A stretch of 64,000 nucleotides of DNA from DASSKA01 sp963839365 (GTDB taxonomy: Bacteria > Actinomycetota > Actinomycetes > Propionibacteriales > Nocardioidaceae): positions 868,001 through 932,000 of the forward strand of contig CAWIUT010000001.1 in the NCBI GenBank assembly GCA_963839365.1, in the 5' to 3' direction. Both the position numbers and the translations under genes were made by a program. Shown here in pieces: positions 8,956-18,424 of this stretch. Numbering within the stretch: the stretch's first letter is position 1; every line of letters begins with the position of its first letter. The notes under the pieces were generated by a model that searched no databases, was not told the origin of the DNA, and saw nothing but the letters and a program-made list of their open reading frames with translations.

Positions 8956-10389
8956 TCAGGTGTGCTCGTCGTGGGAGACCACCACGCCGCGGCCGAGGTG
9001 GCTGCGGCGGTAGCCGTAGATGCCGTAGATGATCGCTCCGATCACGAACCAGACCGCGAACCGAATCCACGTGATCGCGCTGAGCTGGCTGATCAGCCAG
9101 ACCGAGAACGCCATGCCCACGATGGGCAGCACCGGCATCAGCGGGGTCCGGAAGGTCCGCGGCGTCTCCGGGGACCGGTAGCGCAGCACGATCACCGCGG
9201 CCGACACCACGATGAAGGCCACCAGGATGCCGATGTTGGTCAGCTGGGCGGCGTCCGCGATCGGCACCAGGCCGGCCATGCCCGCGGACACGACCCCGAT
9301 GATCCACGTCGGCCGGTGCGGCACGTGCTGGCGGTTGGTCTGGGAGAACCAGGCCGGCAGCAGACCGTCCCGGCTGATCGCGTACCAGATCCGCGAGGCC
9401 CCGAGCATGAACGAGATCAGCACCGTGATGATGCCGATGATCGCGCCGATCGCGATGACGTCGGCGAACCTGTTCAGCCCCACCGACTGGAAGGCGGTGG
9501 CGAAGCCGCTGGTCGGGCTGATGTGCTGCCACGGCTGCATGCCGGTGAGCACCGTGCACGCGGCCAGGTAGAGCACCATGGCGATGACCAGGCTGAGGAT
9601 GATCGCCTTGGGAAGGATCCGCTGGGCGTTCTTGGACTCCTCCGCGGCGGTGCTCATCGCGTCGTACCCGAACACCGCGAAGAACACCGTGGCGGCGCCG
9701 GTCACCGCCCCGCCGAACCCGAACGGCATGTACGGCGTCAGGTTGCCGGGGGTGATGTAGAACGCCCCGACGATGATCACCGCGAGCACGATGGCCACCT
9801 TGACCCCGACCAGCCACGTCTCGGCCCGTGCGCTGGCCCGGATGCCGCGGTTGAGCAGCCAGGCGATGCCCAGGCAGAGGATCATCGCGAACAGGTCGAC
9901 CCGATGGCCCGCTCCGGTGCCCGGCGCGCCCAGCATCCACTGCGGCAGCGCCAGGCCGAGGCTCTGCAGCAGGAACGAGAAGTAGCCGGAGATGCCGATG
10001 GCCACCACGGCGACGATGGCGGTGTACTCCAGGAGCAGGTCCCAGCCGATCATCCAGCCGGCGAACTCCCCGAGCACCGCGTAGCCGTAGGTGTAGGCCG
10101 ACCCGGCCTGCGGGATCATCCCGCCGAACTCGGCGTAGGCCAGCGCCGCGCAGGCGCTGGCCACCCCGGCGATGATGAAGGAGATGGACACCGCGGGGCC
10201 CGCCACCCCGTTGGCCACGGTGCCGGCCAGGGTGAAGATCCCGGCGCCGATGATCGCGCCCACCCCGATCGCGGTCAGCTGCCAGAGGCCGAGGTGCCGC
10301 TCCAGCCCGGACTCGGACTCCTCGCTGACGATCGGCTTGCGGCGCCAGATGCTCTGCCGTGCTGGGACCCGACGGGCTTCGGTGGACAT
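8956..10389 (-). CDS. APC-family amino-acid permease (cationic amino-acid transporter type)
   Basis: This encodes 477 residues from ATG 10389, with GAGAGGAA upstream. It has twelve hydrophobic segments and APC-superfamily signatures: LTAIGVGAIIGAGIFTLAG (helix 1 with the GIGAGIF-like motif), ALAYAEFGGMIPQAGSAYTY, FFAVFGYDAMSTAAEESKN and MLGASRIWYAISRDGLLP. The YfnA/CAT-like subfamily imports basic or broad amino acids by proton symport or exchange. The gene lies alone on the minus strand, upstream of the amidase. The substrate cannot be read from the sequence. Confidence 0.92.
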   Translation of the reverse strand: MSTEARRVPARQSIWRRKPIVSEESESGLERHLGLWQLTAIGVGAIIGAGIFTLAGTVANGVAGPAVSISFIIAGVASACAALAYAEFGGMIPQAGSAYTYGYAVLGEFAGWMIGWDLLLEYTAIVAVVAIGISGYFSFLLQSLGLALPQWMLGAPGTGAGHRVDLFAMILCLGIAWLLNRGIRASARAETWLVGVKVAIVLAVIIVGAFYITPGNLTPYMPFGFGGAVTGAATVFFAVFGYDAMSTAAEESKNAQRILPKAIILSLVIAMVLYLAACTVLTGMQPWQHISPTSGFATAFQSVGLNRFADVIAIGAIIGIITVLISFMLGASRIWYAISRDGLLPAWFSQTNRQHVPHRPTWIIGVVSAGMAGLVPIADAAQLTNIGILVAFIVVSAAVIVLRYRSPETPRTFRTPLMPVLPIVGMAFSVWLISQLSAITWIRFAVWFVIGAIIYGIYGYRRSHLGRGVVVSHDEHT

Positions 10390-10536
10390 ACGCGTTCCTC
10401 TCGCCGCGAGGGCGGAATCACCCTACGAACCCATACCGCGCCGCGCGCCGGGCCAAACCCTGTCTGGTCCGCACACTGACTGGAAGCACCAGCACTGGGC
10501 CTCCAGGCGGGTCCGGCGTGGGCCCGCGACGGGAGC

Positions 10537-11826
10537 TCAGCCGCCGATCACCACCCGGCGGACCCCGACCCAGGCGGCGGGGTCGGTGACCCGGCGGCCG
10601 TCCACCAGCACCTTCACCCCGGGCAGGTCGGCCGGGGCGAGCGCGGCGTACTCCTCGTGGTCGGCCTGGACGACCGCGGCGTCGACCTGCTCACCCCGGT
10701 GGGCGGGCAGGTCGAGCGCCTCGAGCTCCTCGGCGGCGTACATCGGGTCGGAGACGAACGCGGTGGCGCCGCGGCGGCCCAGCTCGGCCACGGTGGGGAA
10801 CACACCTGAGAACGCGGTCTCCTTCACCCCGCCCCGGTAGGACGCGCCGAGCACCAGCACCCGGGCTCCCCCGAGGTCGCCGTACGCCGCCGCGAGCAGG
10901 TCCACGGCGTAGCCCGGCATCGCCGCGTTCGCCTGGCGGGCGGAGCGCACCACGGTGGCGGCGGGGTCGTTCCACAGGTAGATCTGCGGGTAGATCGGGA
11001 TGCAGTGCCCGCCCACCGCGATCCCCGGCCGGTGGATGTGGCTGTAGGGCTGGCTGTTGCAGGCCTCGATCACCTTGACGATGTCCACGTCGAGGGAGTC
11101 GGCGTAGCGGGCGAACTGGTTGGCCAGCCCGATGTTCACGTCCCGGTAGGTGGTCTCGGCGAGCTTGGCCAGCTCGGCGGCCTCGGCCGACCCGAGGTCC
11201 CAGACCCCGTTGGGGCGGGGCAGATCGTCGCGCGCGTCGAAGTCCAGCACCTGCTCGTAGAACCGGACCCCGTGGGCGGCCGAGCCCTCGTCGACGCCGC
11301 CGACCAGCTTCGGGTAGCGGCGCAGGTCGGCGAACACCCGCCCGGTGAGCACCCGCTCCGGGCTGAACACCAGCGAGAAGTCGCGGCCGGCGGTGAGCCC
11401 GGAGCCGCCCTCGAGCATCGACGCCCACCGGCCGCGGGTGGTGCCGACCGGCAGGGTGGTCTCGTAGCTGACCAGCGTGCCCGGCCGCAGCCCCCGGGCC
11501 ACCGCCTGGGTGGCGCCGTCCATGCTGCGGAAGTCCGGCACGCCGTCGGCGTCGACGAACAGGGGTACGACGAGCACCACCGCCTCGGCCTGCGACACCG
11601 CCCCGGTCGTGTCGGTGGTGGCGCTCAGCCGACCGTCCCGGACCACGGCGGCCAGCTTCTCGCCGAGCTGGTGCTCACCGGGGAACGGCTCCTGCCCCGC
11701 GTTGACCATGGTGACGACCCGCTCGTCGAGGTCGGCGCCGACGACGGCGTGCCCCTTGTCGGCGAACTGGACCGCCAGCGGCAGCCCGATCTTCCCGAGT
11801 GCGACCACGCAGATCCGCACGCTCAT
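10537..11826 (-). CDS. Nucleotide-sugar dehydrogenase (UDP-GlcNAc/ManNAc 6-dehydrogenase, WbpA/WecC-like)
   Basis: This encodes 429 residues. It belongs to the UDP-glucose/GDP-mannose dehydrogenase family: an NAD-binding fold at the N-terminus (VALGKIGLPLA, with Ala in place of the usual first Gly), YETTLPVGTT and SPERVLTGR. KLAETTYRDVNIGLANQFAR follows, and then GGHCIPIYP with the catalytic Cys near residue 275. It oxidises C6 of a UDP-HexNAc to the uronic acid, using two NAD+. ATG 11826 is preceded by GAGGGGAG and overlaps the stop of the upstream GT2 gene (ATGA), so the two are co-translated. It would be the first step of the diamino-uronic acid route proposed for this cluster. Confidence 0.88.
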   Translation of the reverse strand: MSVRICVVALGKIGLPLAVQFADKGHAVVGADLDERVVTMVNAGQEPFPGEHQLGEKLAAVVRDGRLSATTDTTGAVSQAEAVVLVVPLFVDADGVPDFRSMDGATQAVARGLRPGTLVSYETTLPVGTTRGRWASMLEGGSGLTAGRDFSLVFSPERVLTGRVFADLRRYPKLVGGVDEGSAAHGVRFYEQVLDFDARDDLPRPNGVWDLGSAEAAELAKLAETTYRDVNIGLANQFARYADSLDVDIVKVIEACNSQPYSHIHRPGIAVGGHCIPIYPQIYLWNDPAATVVRSARQANAAMPGYAVDLLAAAYGDLGGARVLVLGASYRGGVKETAFSGVFPTVAELGRRGATAFVSDPMYAAEELEALDLPAHRGEQVDAAVVQADHEEYAALAPADLPGVKVLVDGRRVTDPAAWVGVRRVVIGG

Positions 11827-13382
11827 CTCCCCTCGGGTCGTCCGGCCCGCCCGGGAACCCGGCGCGCGGCCGCCGCCACGATCTCACGCGCCGGCACCGG
11901 CTCCACACCGACCACCAGCGCGCCGTCCGGCGCGGGTTCGACGACCAGCCGGTGCGGGCGGCCGCGACGCCAGGCCACCGTGCCGGGCGGGCGCTCCGGC
12001 GCCGGCAGCCGCACGCCGTACCGGCCTTCGGACAGCTCGCCGCCGACCCGGATCCGCCACCGGCCGGGGCCGGCGGCCAGCAGCCCGGCCCGGCCCACCT
12101 CGACGGTCACCGTGGCGCCGGTCTGGTCGGCGTTCCCGACGGTGAGCAGCGTGGGGACGCCGGCCGGGCGGCCGTCGTGGACCAGCTCCGCGGTGAGTGC
12201 GGGCGGCGCCCCCACCAGCGGCAGGCGTACGTCGACCAGCAGCCCGTGCTCGGTCCACCGGCAGGTGGTGGTGCGGGCGGCAGCGGCCAGCCTCGCGGAC
12301 ACCCCGACCGGGGCCAGCCGGTAGGTGCTGCGGGGCAGCGCGCCGGACAGGAACCCGGCGTAGCGGGCGAACGCCCCGCCGGCCTCCAGGTGCACCGGCA
12401 GCATCGGGTCGGCGTCGTCGCGGATCAGCCGCTCGAGCAGCTCCACGTCCTGCCGTGCCGCGGCGCAGACCCGCACCCGGGCGGAGACCGGGAGGTCGGC
12501 GAGGATCCGGTCGTCGAGGTAGGAGTCGGCCAGCCCGGCGATCCCGGCGCACACCGCGCGTCGCTCCTCCTCCGGCACCTCGAGCAGGTCCTCGCGCAGC
12601 AGCCGCGGGATCTCCCAGGCGAAGTGCCGGGTCAGCAGGGTGTCGCGGTCCGGGCCCGCCGGCACCAGGTCGGCGACCGTCTGCATCATCTGCCCGATGC
12701 ACGGGATCCGCTGCGAGTAAGGGGTCTTGTAGGACAGGTTGCCGGCGTCCTCACGCTTCACCGCGTAGTAGCAGGTGTAGCTGCCCAGCACGGAGATCCG
12801 CTTCGCGTGCACGCAGGCGGTCAGCGTGAACGGCTGGTCGCTGCCGAAGGGCATGTCCTCGCGGTAGCGCAGCCCGAGCCGCTCCACCAGGTCGCGGCGG
12901 AACAGCTTGGTGTTGGCCAGCGCCCAGCGCAGCTCGGGGCCGTAGGGGTCCAGGTCGACCCGGTCCGCGCCGAACAGCCCCTGGGCGACCTGCCGCCCGT
13001 TGACGCCGACCATCTTGCCGATCACCACGTCCGAGCCGTGCTCGTCGGCGAATCCGACCATCCGCTCCAGCGCCTCGGGGGCCAGGTGGTCGTCGGCGCC
13101 CAGGAAGTACACGTAGCGGCCGGTGGCCAGGTCCAGCGCCCGGTTGCTCGGCTGGGCGGGACCGCCGGAGTTGGGCTGGTGCACGACGGTGAGGACCGCG
13201 GGGTACGACGCGGCGAACCGGTCCAGCAGCGCCCCGCTGCCGTCGGTCGACCCGTCGTCCACGGCGACCACCTGCAACCGCTCCAGGCCGATGCTCTGCT
13301 CGACCAGGGACGTCAGGCACGTCTCCAGGTAGGGCATGGTGTTGTAGACCGCGACGACCACGGTCACATCGGGCGCGGACAC
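11823..13382 (-). CDS. GT2 glycosyltransferase with TarS-like C-terminal region
   Basis: About 519 residues. The GT-A domain (residues 1-230) shows DVTVVVAVYNTMPYL, VAVDDGSTDGSG, NSGGPAQPSNRAL, the metal-binding YFLGADDHL and FGSDQPF. The following helical and beta-sandwich part resembles the linker and C-terminal modules of TarS/TarP-type polyol-phosphate glycosyltransferases. It probably adds sugar to a wall polymer at the cytoplasmic face. GTG 13382 is preferred: TAGTAT lies eight bases upstream with no Shine-Dalgarno, suggesting a leaderless message. GTG 13415 is the alternative. It overlaps the dehydrogenase gene and is divergent from the CDP-ribitol synthase gene. Confidence 0.85.
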   Translation of the reverse strand: MSAPDVTVVVAVYNTMPYLETCLTSLVEQSIGLERLQVVAVDDGSTDGSGALLDRFAASYPAVLTVVHQPNSGGPAQPSNRALDLATGRYVYFLGADDHLAPEALERMVGFADEHGSDVVIGKMVGVNGRQVAQGLFGADRVDLDPYGPELRWALANTKLFRRDLVERLGLRYREDMPFGSDQPFTLTACVHAKRISVLGSYTCYYAVKREDAGNLSYKTPYSQRIPCIGQMMQTVADLVPAGPDRDTLLTRHFAWEIPRLLREDLLEVPEEERRAVCAGIAGLADSYLDDRILADLPVSARVRVCAAARQDVELLERLIRDDADPMLPVHLEAGGAFARYAGFLSGALPRSTYRLAPVGVSARLAAAARTTTCRWTEHGLLVDVRLPLVGAPPALTAELVHDGRPAGVPTLLTVGNADQTGATVTVEVGRAGLLAAGPGRWRIRVGGELSEGRYGVRLPAPERPPGTVAWRRGRPHRLVVEPAPDGALVVGVEPVPAREIVAAAARRVPGRAGRPEGR

Positions 13383-13435
13383 CTCGGGGATACTACAGTG
13401 CAGCGGACGGTTCACCGAGACGGACGGGAGAGGCG

Positions 13436-14836
13436 ATGGCGCCGGGCGAGGGTGCGCGCAACGTCGCCGTCCTGCTGGCCGGCGGGGTCGGCGCCCGGGT
13501 CGGGCTGGACCTGCCCAAGCAGCTGATCAAGGTGGCCGGCCGCACCATCCTCGAGCACACCCTGGCCGCGCTGGACGCGCACGAGGCGGTCGAGGAGATC
13601 CTGGTGATGATGGCACCCGGCCATCTGGACGCGGTGCACGCCATCTTGCGCACCGGCCGCTACCCCAAGGTCAGCCGGGTGCTGGAGGGCGCGGCCACCC
13701 GCAACGGCACCACCCTGCGCGCCCTCGAGGCGCTCGGCGGCCGGGACTGCAACGTGCTGCTGCACGACGCGGTGCGGCCGCTGGTCAGCGCCCGGATCAT
13801 CAGCGAGTGCTTCGAGGCGCTGGACGAGTACGACGCGGTCGACGTGGCGATCCCGTCCGCGGACACGATCATCGAGGTGACCCCGGACAACACGATCGCC
13901 TCGATCCCGCCACGGGCCGCGCTGCGCCGCGGGCAGACCCCGCAGGCGTTCCGCGCCTCGGTGCTCGAGCAGGCCTACCGGATCGCGGCCGACGACCCGC
14001 AGTTCACCGCCACCGACGACTGCAGCGTGGTGCTGCGCTACCTGCCCGACGTGCCGATCTGGGTGGTGCGCGGCGACGAGCGGAACATGAAGGTCACCGA
14101 CCCGATCGATGTGTACCTGGTCGACAAGCTGTTCCAGCTCGCCACCCGGGAGCTCCCGGCGCCGCGCACCGAGCCGGAGTACCGCACCGCGCTGGCCGGC
14201 AAGACGATGGTCGTGTTCGGTGGCAGCTACGGCATCGGCGCGGACCTGGCCGCGCTCGCCGCGTCGTACGGCGCGACCGTGTGCCCGTTCAGCCGCTCGT
14301 CCACCGGGACCCACGTGGAGCGCCGCGCGGACGTCGCGAAGGCGGCCCGGGACGTGCTGGACGAGCACGGTCGGATCGACTACGTGGTCAACAGCGCGGC
14401 GGTGCTGCCGCGCGGGGAGCTGGTGCAGGCCTCGGAGGAGACCGTGTACTCCGCGACCGAGGTGAACTACCTGGCGCCGATCGTGGTCGCGCAGGAGCTG
14501 TTCCCGCACCTGGCCGCCAGCCACGGGTCGCTGCTGCTGTTCACCTCCAGCTCCTACACCCGGGGCCGCAGCGGCTACAGCCTGTACTCCTCGGCGAAGG
14601 CGGCGGTGGTGAACCTGACCCAGGCGCTGGCCGACGAGTGGACCGACGCCGGGGTGCGGGTGAACTGCCTCAACCCCGAGCGCACCGGCACGCCGATGCG
14701 GCGCAACGCGTTCGGGGAGGAGCCGGAGGGGACCCTGCTGGACTCCAAGGAGGTGGCCCGCGCCGCGCTGGACATCCTGCTGTCCGAGGCCACCGGCCAC
14801 GTCATCGACCTGCGCCGCGAGCTGTCAGACGAGTGA
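13436..14836 (+). CDS. Bifunctional ribitol-5-phosphate cytidylyltransferase / ribulose-5-phosphate reductase (Bcs1-like)
   Basis: This encodes 466 residues from ATG 13436, after GGGAGAGG. Residues 1-230 are an IspD/TarI-type cytidylyltransferase (AVLLAGGVGARVGLDLPKQ, LHDAVRPLVS, TPQAFR, TDDCSVV). Residues 235-466 are a short-chain dehydrogenase (VVFGGSYGIGADLA, NSAAVLP, SSSYTRGRSGYSLYSSAK with YxxxK, NCLNPERTGTPMR). The same fusion order occurs in Bcs1/Acs1 of Haemophilus capsule loci, which reduces ribulose-5-phosphate and makes CDP-ribitol. It would supply activated ribitol to the polymerase encoded convergently downstream. The match is by domain order and motifs; ribitol rather than another polyol is an inference. 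Confidence 0.9.
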   Translation: MAPGEGARNVAVLLAGGVGARVGLDLPKQLIKVAGRTILEHTLAALDAHEAVEEILVMMAPGHLDAVHAILRTGRYPKVSRVLEGAATRNGTTLRALEALGGRDCNVLLHDAVRPLVSARIISECFEALDEYDAVDVAIPSADTIIEVTPDNTIASIPPRAALRRGQTPQAFRASVLEQAYRIAADDPQFTATDDCSVVLRYLPDVPIWVVRGDERNMKVTDPIDVYLVDKLFQLATRELPAPRTEPEYRTALAGKTMVVFGGSYGIGADLAALAASYGATVCPFSRSSTGTHVERRADVAKAARDVLDEHGRIDYVVNSAAVLPRGELVQASEETVYSATEVNYLAPIVVAQELFPHLAASHGSLLLFTSSSYTRGRSGYSLYSSAKAAVVNLTQALADEWTDAGVRVNCLNPERTGTPMRRNAFGEEPEGTLLDSKEVARAALDILLSEATGHVIDLRRELSDE

Positions 14837-14843
14837 CCCCCGC

Positions 14844-14934
14844 ACCCGGCCGTCACCACGCACCTGCGACGCTGCGGCCCCTCCCCACCACCCACACCCG
14901 GCCGTCACCACGCACCTGCGACGTTGCGGCCCCC
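14844..14934. repeat. Two 39-bp direct repeats between convergent genes
   Basis: Copies at 14844-14882 and 14896-14934 begin ACCCGGCCGTCACC and end TGCGGCCCC, differ at about one position and have a 52-bp period. They fill the gap between the CDP-ribitol synthase and TagF-like genes. GCGCAGCTGCGC, a perfect 12-bp palindrome, follows directly. A role in termination or simple duplication is possible. Confidence 0.8.
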
Positions 14935-14961
14935 GCGCAGCTGCGCCCGGGCCTCCGGCGG

Positions 14962-17900
14962 TCACCCGTCTGACAGGTCGGCGAAGAAGGCGCGGACGAC
15001 GCGCTCGGCAGCGTGCCCGTCCTGGAAGCACTGGAACCGCTCGTTGAACTCCGCGATCTGCCCGGCGTGCCGGGCGGCGAGCCCGTCGAGGTCGCGCAGC
15101 AGCTCGACCACCTCGGTGGCGTCGCGCACCAGCGGCCCGGGAGCGCTGCCGGCGAAGTCGTAGAGGAACCCGCGCACCGGCCCGGAGTAGGTCTCCAGGT
15201 CGGGCACCAGGAACACCATCGGCCGGCCGGTGAGAGCGAAGTCGAACCGCAGCGAGGAGTAGTCGAGCACCGCGACGTCCGCCGCCAGGATCAGGTGGTT
15301 GATCTCCGGGTAGTCGGTGACGTCGACCAGCCGGCGGGTGCGGGCCATCCGCCGCTCACCCCTGGCGTGGAACCGGTGCCCGCGCATCAGGAGCACGTAG
15401 TCGGGGCCCAGCACCTGCGAGGCGGTCTCCAGGTCCAGGTGGCCGGCCAGCACGGCGGCCCGGTGGTCCACGGACAGGTGGTCGCGGAACGTCGGCGCGA
15501 ACAGCACCGCCTTCTGGTCCGGCCCGATCCCGAGCCGGCGCCGGGTGTCCTCGCGCACCTGGTCGGCCTGCGGCGAGACCAGCAGGTCGTCGCGCGGATA
15601 GCCCCGGTCGTGGATCGGCCCCTCGTAGGCGTACTCGCGCCGGTAGTGCTCGTTCATCTCCGGCGCCGGTGTCAGGATCAGGTCCCACTTGCGGGCGGTC
15701 CGGTCCAGCTCGGCGTCGATGCGCCGCTGTCCCCACTGCTTGCCGCGCCACTGGACCAGGCCCATCGCCTTGGCGGGGTAGCCGTGGAACGACTGCAGGA
15801 ACCGCTGCCCGGGACGTTTGACGAACCACTGGTCGAAGTCGATGTTGTTCACCAGCCAGCCGGCCGACCCGAGCACGTCGTACCACTCCCGGCTGCGCAT
15901 CAGCACCGGCACCGCGCCGGCGGGCACCTGCGCCGACCAGTCCTCGATCGCGAAGTAGGTGCGCACCCGGGGATGGGCCTCCCGCAGCCGGTCGTGGATC
16001 GCGGCCGGGCTGTCGGTGGCGGTGTGGCCGGTGTAGGACTGGAAGTAGGCCACCTCCGGGTCCGGGGAGTACGACGCGGCGGCGTACCGCTCGCGCTGCA
16101 GCTGCTGGGCCCGCACCCCGAGCTCGTCGTCGCGCAGCGGCGCCATCACGTGCACGACCAGCCGACGTCGTGGGCTCTGCCGGACCCGGACCCGCAGCCG
16201 CTCGCCGAGCAGCTCGAGCGGCGCGCGTTCGGCGAGCTCCTCGGCCACCTCGATCGAGCCGGTCGGCCGGGCGCCGTGGACGGACAGCTGCAGGTGGTAG
16301 GCGCCGGTCGGCGCGACGGTCGCGCCCAGGCCCCACTCGTCGCAGGCGGCGCTGAAGACCACCTTGCTGGAGCCGCGGCGGCTGCCGGGCAGCCGCACCC
16401 GGCCGCCGACCAGGGACATGCTCCAGCTCTCGGGCGGCTCCCCCAGCCAGCCCACGGTCAGCACCAGGTCGTCGCCGACCAGCCGGGCGTCGCGGACCAC
16501 CGGACGGTGCCGCACCTCGTGCACGGCCGCGGCCCCGCGCCGGGAGCGCCGCCAGGCCAGCAGCCCGTCGTGGTCGCCGAGCCAGTGCCGCTCCTCCTCG
16601 GGCGGGAAGGCGACCGGGTGCCCGGCACCGTCGGCGTCGAGTGCGGAGAGCTGCCACTCCGCGGTGTCCTTCTCCCGGTTGCCGAACCCGATGTCCGGAA
16701 GCGTGGCGGTGAACCGTCCGTCGGGCTCGAGGGGGACCCGCACCGGCTCGGCCATCGCCGGTCGGCCGGTGTGCTCCAGCTCGACGGCGGTGAAGACCGC
16801 GGCCGGGTCGACCAGCCGGCCCCGCACCTCACGGCCGGTCACCACGGCGTCGGTGAGCACCGCGCCCGGCCGCTCGGTCTCGATCACGACGCTGCCGTCG
16901 CCGTCCGGGCTCGGTCCCCACAGCAGCCCCTCGGCCAGCCGGCGCGGCCGCTCACCCACCGTGCCGTTGTGGTCGCGGTGGGTGATGGTGCCGGTGCGGG
17001 TCAGCCCGTAGCCGCTCCAGGTCAGCGCCAGCTGCCAGCTGTCCGCGCCCTGCACCTGGTCGGCGGTGACCTCGATCCGGTAGCCGGCCAGGTCGTGGGT
17101 CTGGTGGCGCTCCTTGGCGAACCGGGTGGCCGCCGGCCCCGGCATCGTGGTCACCTTCAGCTCGGTGCGACGTACTCCCTCGGCGTCGACGAGCTCCGCG
17201 GACAGCACCGGACCGGGCTCGGCCAGGTCGTCGCCGACCAGCCGGGCATAGCCGAACACGTCGAGCTCCAGTGTGCCGTCCACGAACCTGATCTGGCGGA
17301 GCGAGGCCACCAGCGGGGTCTCCGCCCCGGTCAGCTCCAGGCAGTCGTCCGGCACCGCGCCCCCCACGGGATCCACGGCGTACACCCGGCCGTCCCGCAC
17401 CTCGGTCGCCACGTCGTCGCCCTCACGACGCCGGACCTCCACGAAGTCCTCGAGCACGACGCGGCCCCGCTGCGCGAGCAGCCGGCCCTTGACCCGGCTC
17501 TCCCAACGCAGCGCGGCCCACGTCTCGGGCCGGGCAGCCGTCTCCTCGGCCAGCCGGCCCAGTACGTCGCACAGCCGGTCCCAGCGGGCGGGGTCGAGCT
17601 GCTCGGCCGCGTCGACGAACCGGTGCGCCTCCTCGTCGAGCAGCACGTGCCGCCACCGCGCCCGGGCCTCCGCCGGCGCAGGAGACGAGAGCAGCCCGTC
17701 CACCTCCACCACGGCATCCAGCCACGGGTCGACGGCGTCCGCGAGATGCGGCACGTGCCCGAACGGCAGCTCGGCGTCCCGGTCGGTGGCCTGGCAGACC
17801 ACCTGGTCGACCAGGTCGAACCGCTTCGCGTTGACGCAGGCCCGCACCAGCACCGGGCCGGCCGGCGCGTCCTCCTCGGCCAGCTCCAGCCCCTGCGAGG

Positions 17901-18351
17901 CCCAGAAGCTGCGCCGGAAGAGAGTGGCGCCCAGCGCGTGCTCCGCGGCGGCCTCCGGCGCGTCAGCCAGCGTGACGCCGCACCGTCCCCTCGGCGCGAC
18001 GACCGGCCCGTCGAGGTCCCGGAGCCCGGCGAGCGCGAGGTCGGAGCCGCTGGCCTCCAGGGACGCGACCAGGTTGGCGAGCGCGGTCTCGGTGAGCCGC
18101 TCGGAGGCGTCCAGGAACAGCAGGTAGCTGCCGTCGCCGGCGGCCGCCTCGGTGGTGCGCGAGCCTCGGGCGACGCGCACCTCCACGGCGGGATGGGTCT
18201 GCCGCTCCAGGCTCTCCAGACAGCCGGGCAGCAGCTCCTGGCCGGCCTCGGAGCAGCCGACCACCACGGTCACCGAGGGCGTGCCCCTACGGCGCCTCGT
18301 CAGCCGCCCGAGTCCGCGGCGCACGCGCCCGCCTCGTCTTTCGTGCTGCAT
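14962..18351 (-). CDS. Large CDP-polyol phosphotransferase (TagF/TarL-like) with degenerate GT2-like N-terminus
   Basis: About 1129 residues. The C-terminal 360 residues are a CDP-glycerol/ribitol:polyol-phosphate transferase: YFQSYTG, GWLVNNIDF, FLQSFHGYPAKAMG, HDRGYPRDDLL, VLFAPTFRD, DVTDYPEINHLILAADVAVLDYSS and GRPMVFLVPDLETY. The HGYP and DYSS motifs with their His and Asp/Ser are conserved in TagF/TarF/TarL. Residues about 22-100 align with the start of a GT2 domain (SVTVVVGCSEAGQELLPGCLESLERQ, LFLDASERL) but lack the DDGSTD loop and DxD. Between them lie beta-sandwich modules. ATG 18351 has AGGGG upstream; starts at 18375 and 18396 do not. It probably polymerises or primes ribitol-phosphate at the membrane. 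Confidence 0.88.
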   Translation of the reverse strand: MQHERRGGRVRRGLGRLTRRRRGTPSVTVVVGCSEAGQELLPGCLESLERQTHPAVEVRVARGSRTTEAAAGDGSYLLFLDASERLTETALANLVASLEASGSDLALAGLRDLDGPVVAPRGRCGVTLADAPEAAAEHALGATLFRRSFWASQGLELAEEDAPAGPVLVRACVNAKRFDLVDQVVCQATDRDAELPFGHVPHLADAVDPWLDAVVEVDGLLSSPAPAEARARWRHVLLDEEAHRFVDAAEQLDPARWDRLCDVLGRLAEETAARPETWAALRWESRVKGRLLAQRGRVVLEDFVEVRRREGDDVATEVRDGRVYAVDPVGGAVPDDCLELTGAETPLVASLRQIRFVDGTLELDVFGYARLVGDDLAEPGPVLSAELVDAEGVRRTELKVTTMPGPAATRFAKERHQTHDLAGYRIEVTADQVQGADSWQLALTWSGYGLTRTGTITHRDHNGTVGERPRRLAEGLLWGPSPDGDGSVVIETERPGAVLTDAVVTGREVRGRLVDPAAVFTAVELEHTGRPAMAEPVRVPLEPDGRFTATLPDIGFGNREKDTAEWQLSALDADGAGHPVAFPPEEERHWLGDHDGLLAWRRSRRGAAAVHEVRHRPVVRDARLVGDDLVLTVGWLGEPPESWSMSLVGGRVRLPGSRRGSSKVVFSAACDEWGLGATVAPTGAYHLQLSVHGARPTGSIEVAEELAERAPLELLGERLRVRVRQSPRRRLVVHVMAPLRDDELGVRAQQLQRERYAAASYSPDPEVAYFQSYTGHTATDSPAAIHDRLREAHPRVRTYFAIEDWSAQVPAGAVPVLMRSREWYDVLGSAGWLVNNIDFDQWFVKRPGQRFLQSFHGYPAKAMGLVQWRGKQWGQRRIDAELDRTARKWDLILTPAPEMNEHYRREYAYEGPIHDRGYPRDDLLVSPQADQVREDTRRRLGIGPDQKAVLFAPTFRDHLSVDHRAAVLAGHLDLETASQVLGPDYVLLMRGHRFHARGERRMARTRRLVDVTDYPEINHLILAADVAVLDYSSLRFDFALTGRPMVFLVPDLETYSGPVRGFLYDFAGSAPGPLVRDATEVVELLRDLDGLAARHAGQIAEFNERFQCFQDGHAAERVVRAFFADLSDG

Positions 18352-18424
18352 GAACGCCCCTGTGTTCTGCTGCATGGTTCGAGTGCACGGACTCACCGCA
18401 GTCTACCGACGTCGGTGGCGGGTA

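Noticed and set aside
7199..9940. 913-codon minus-strand frame over the amidase and permease
   Set aside because: It is out of frame with both convincing genes and reads as Arg/Gly/Asp-rich shadow sequence.
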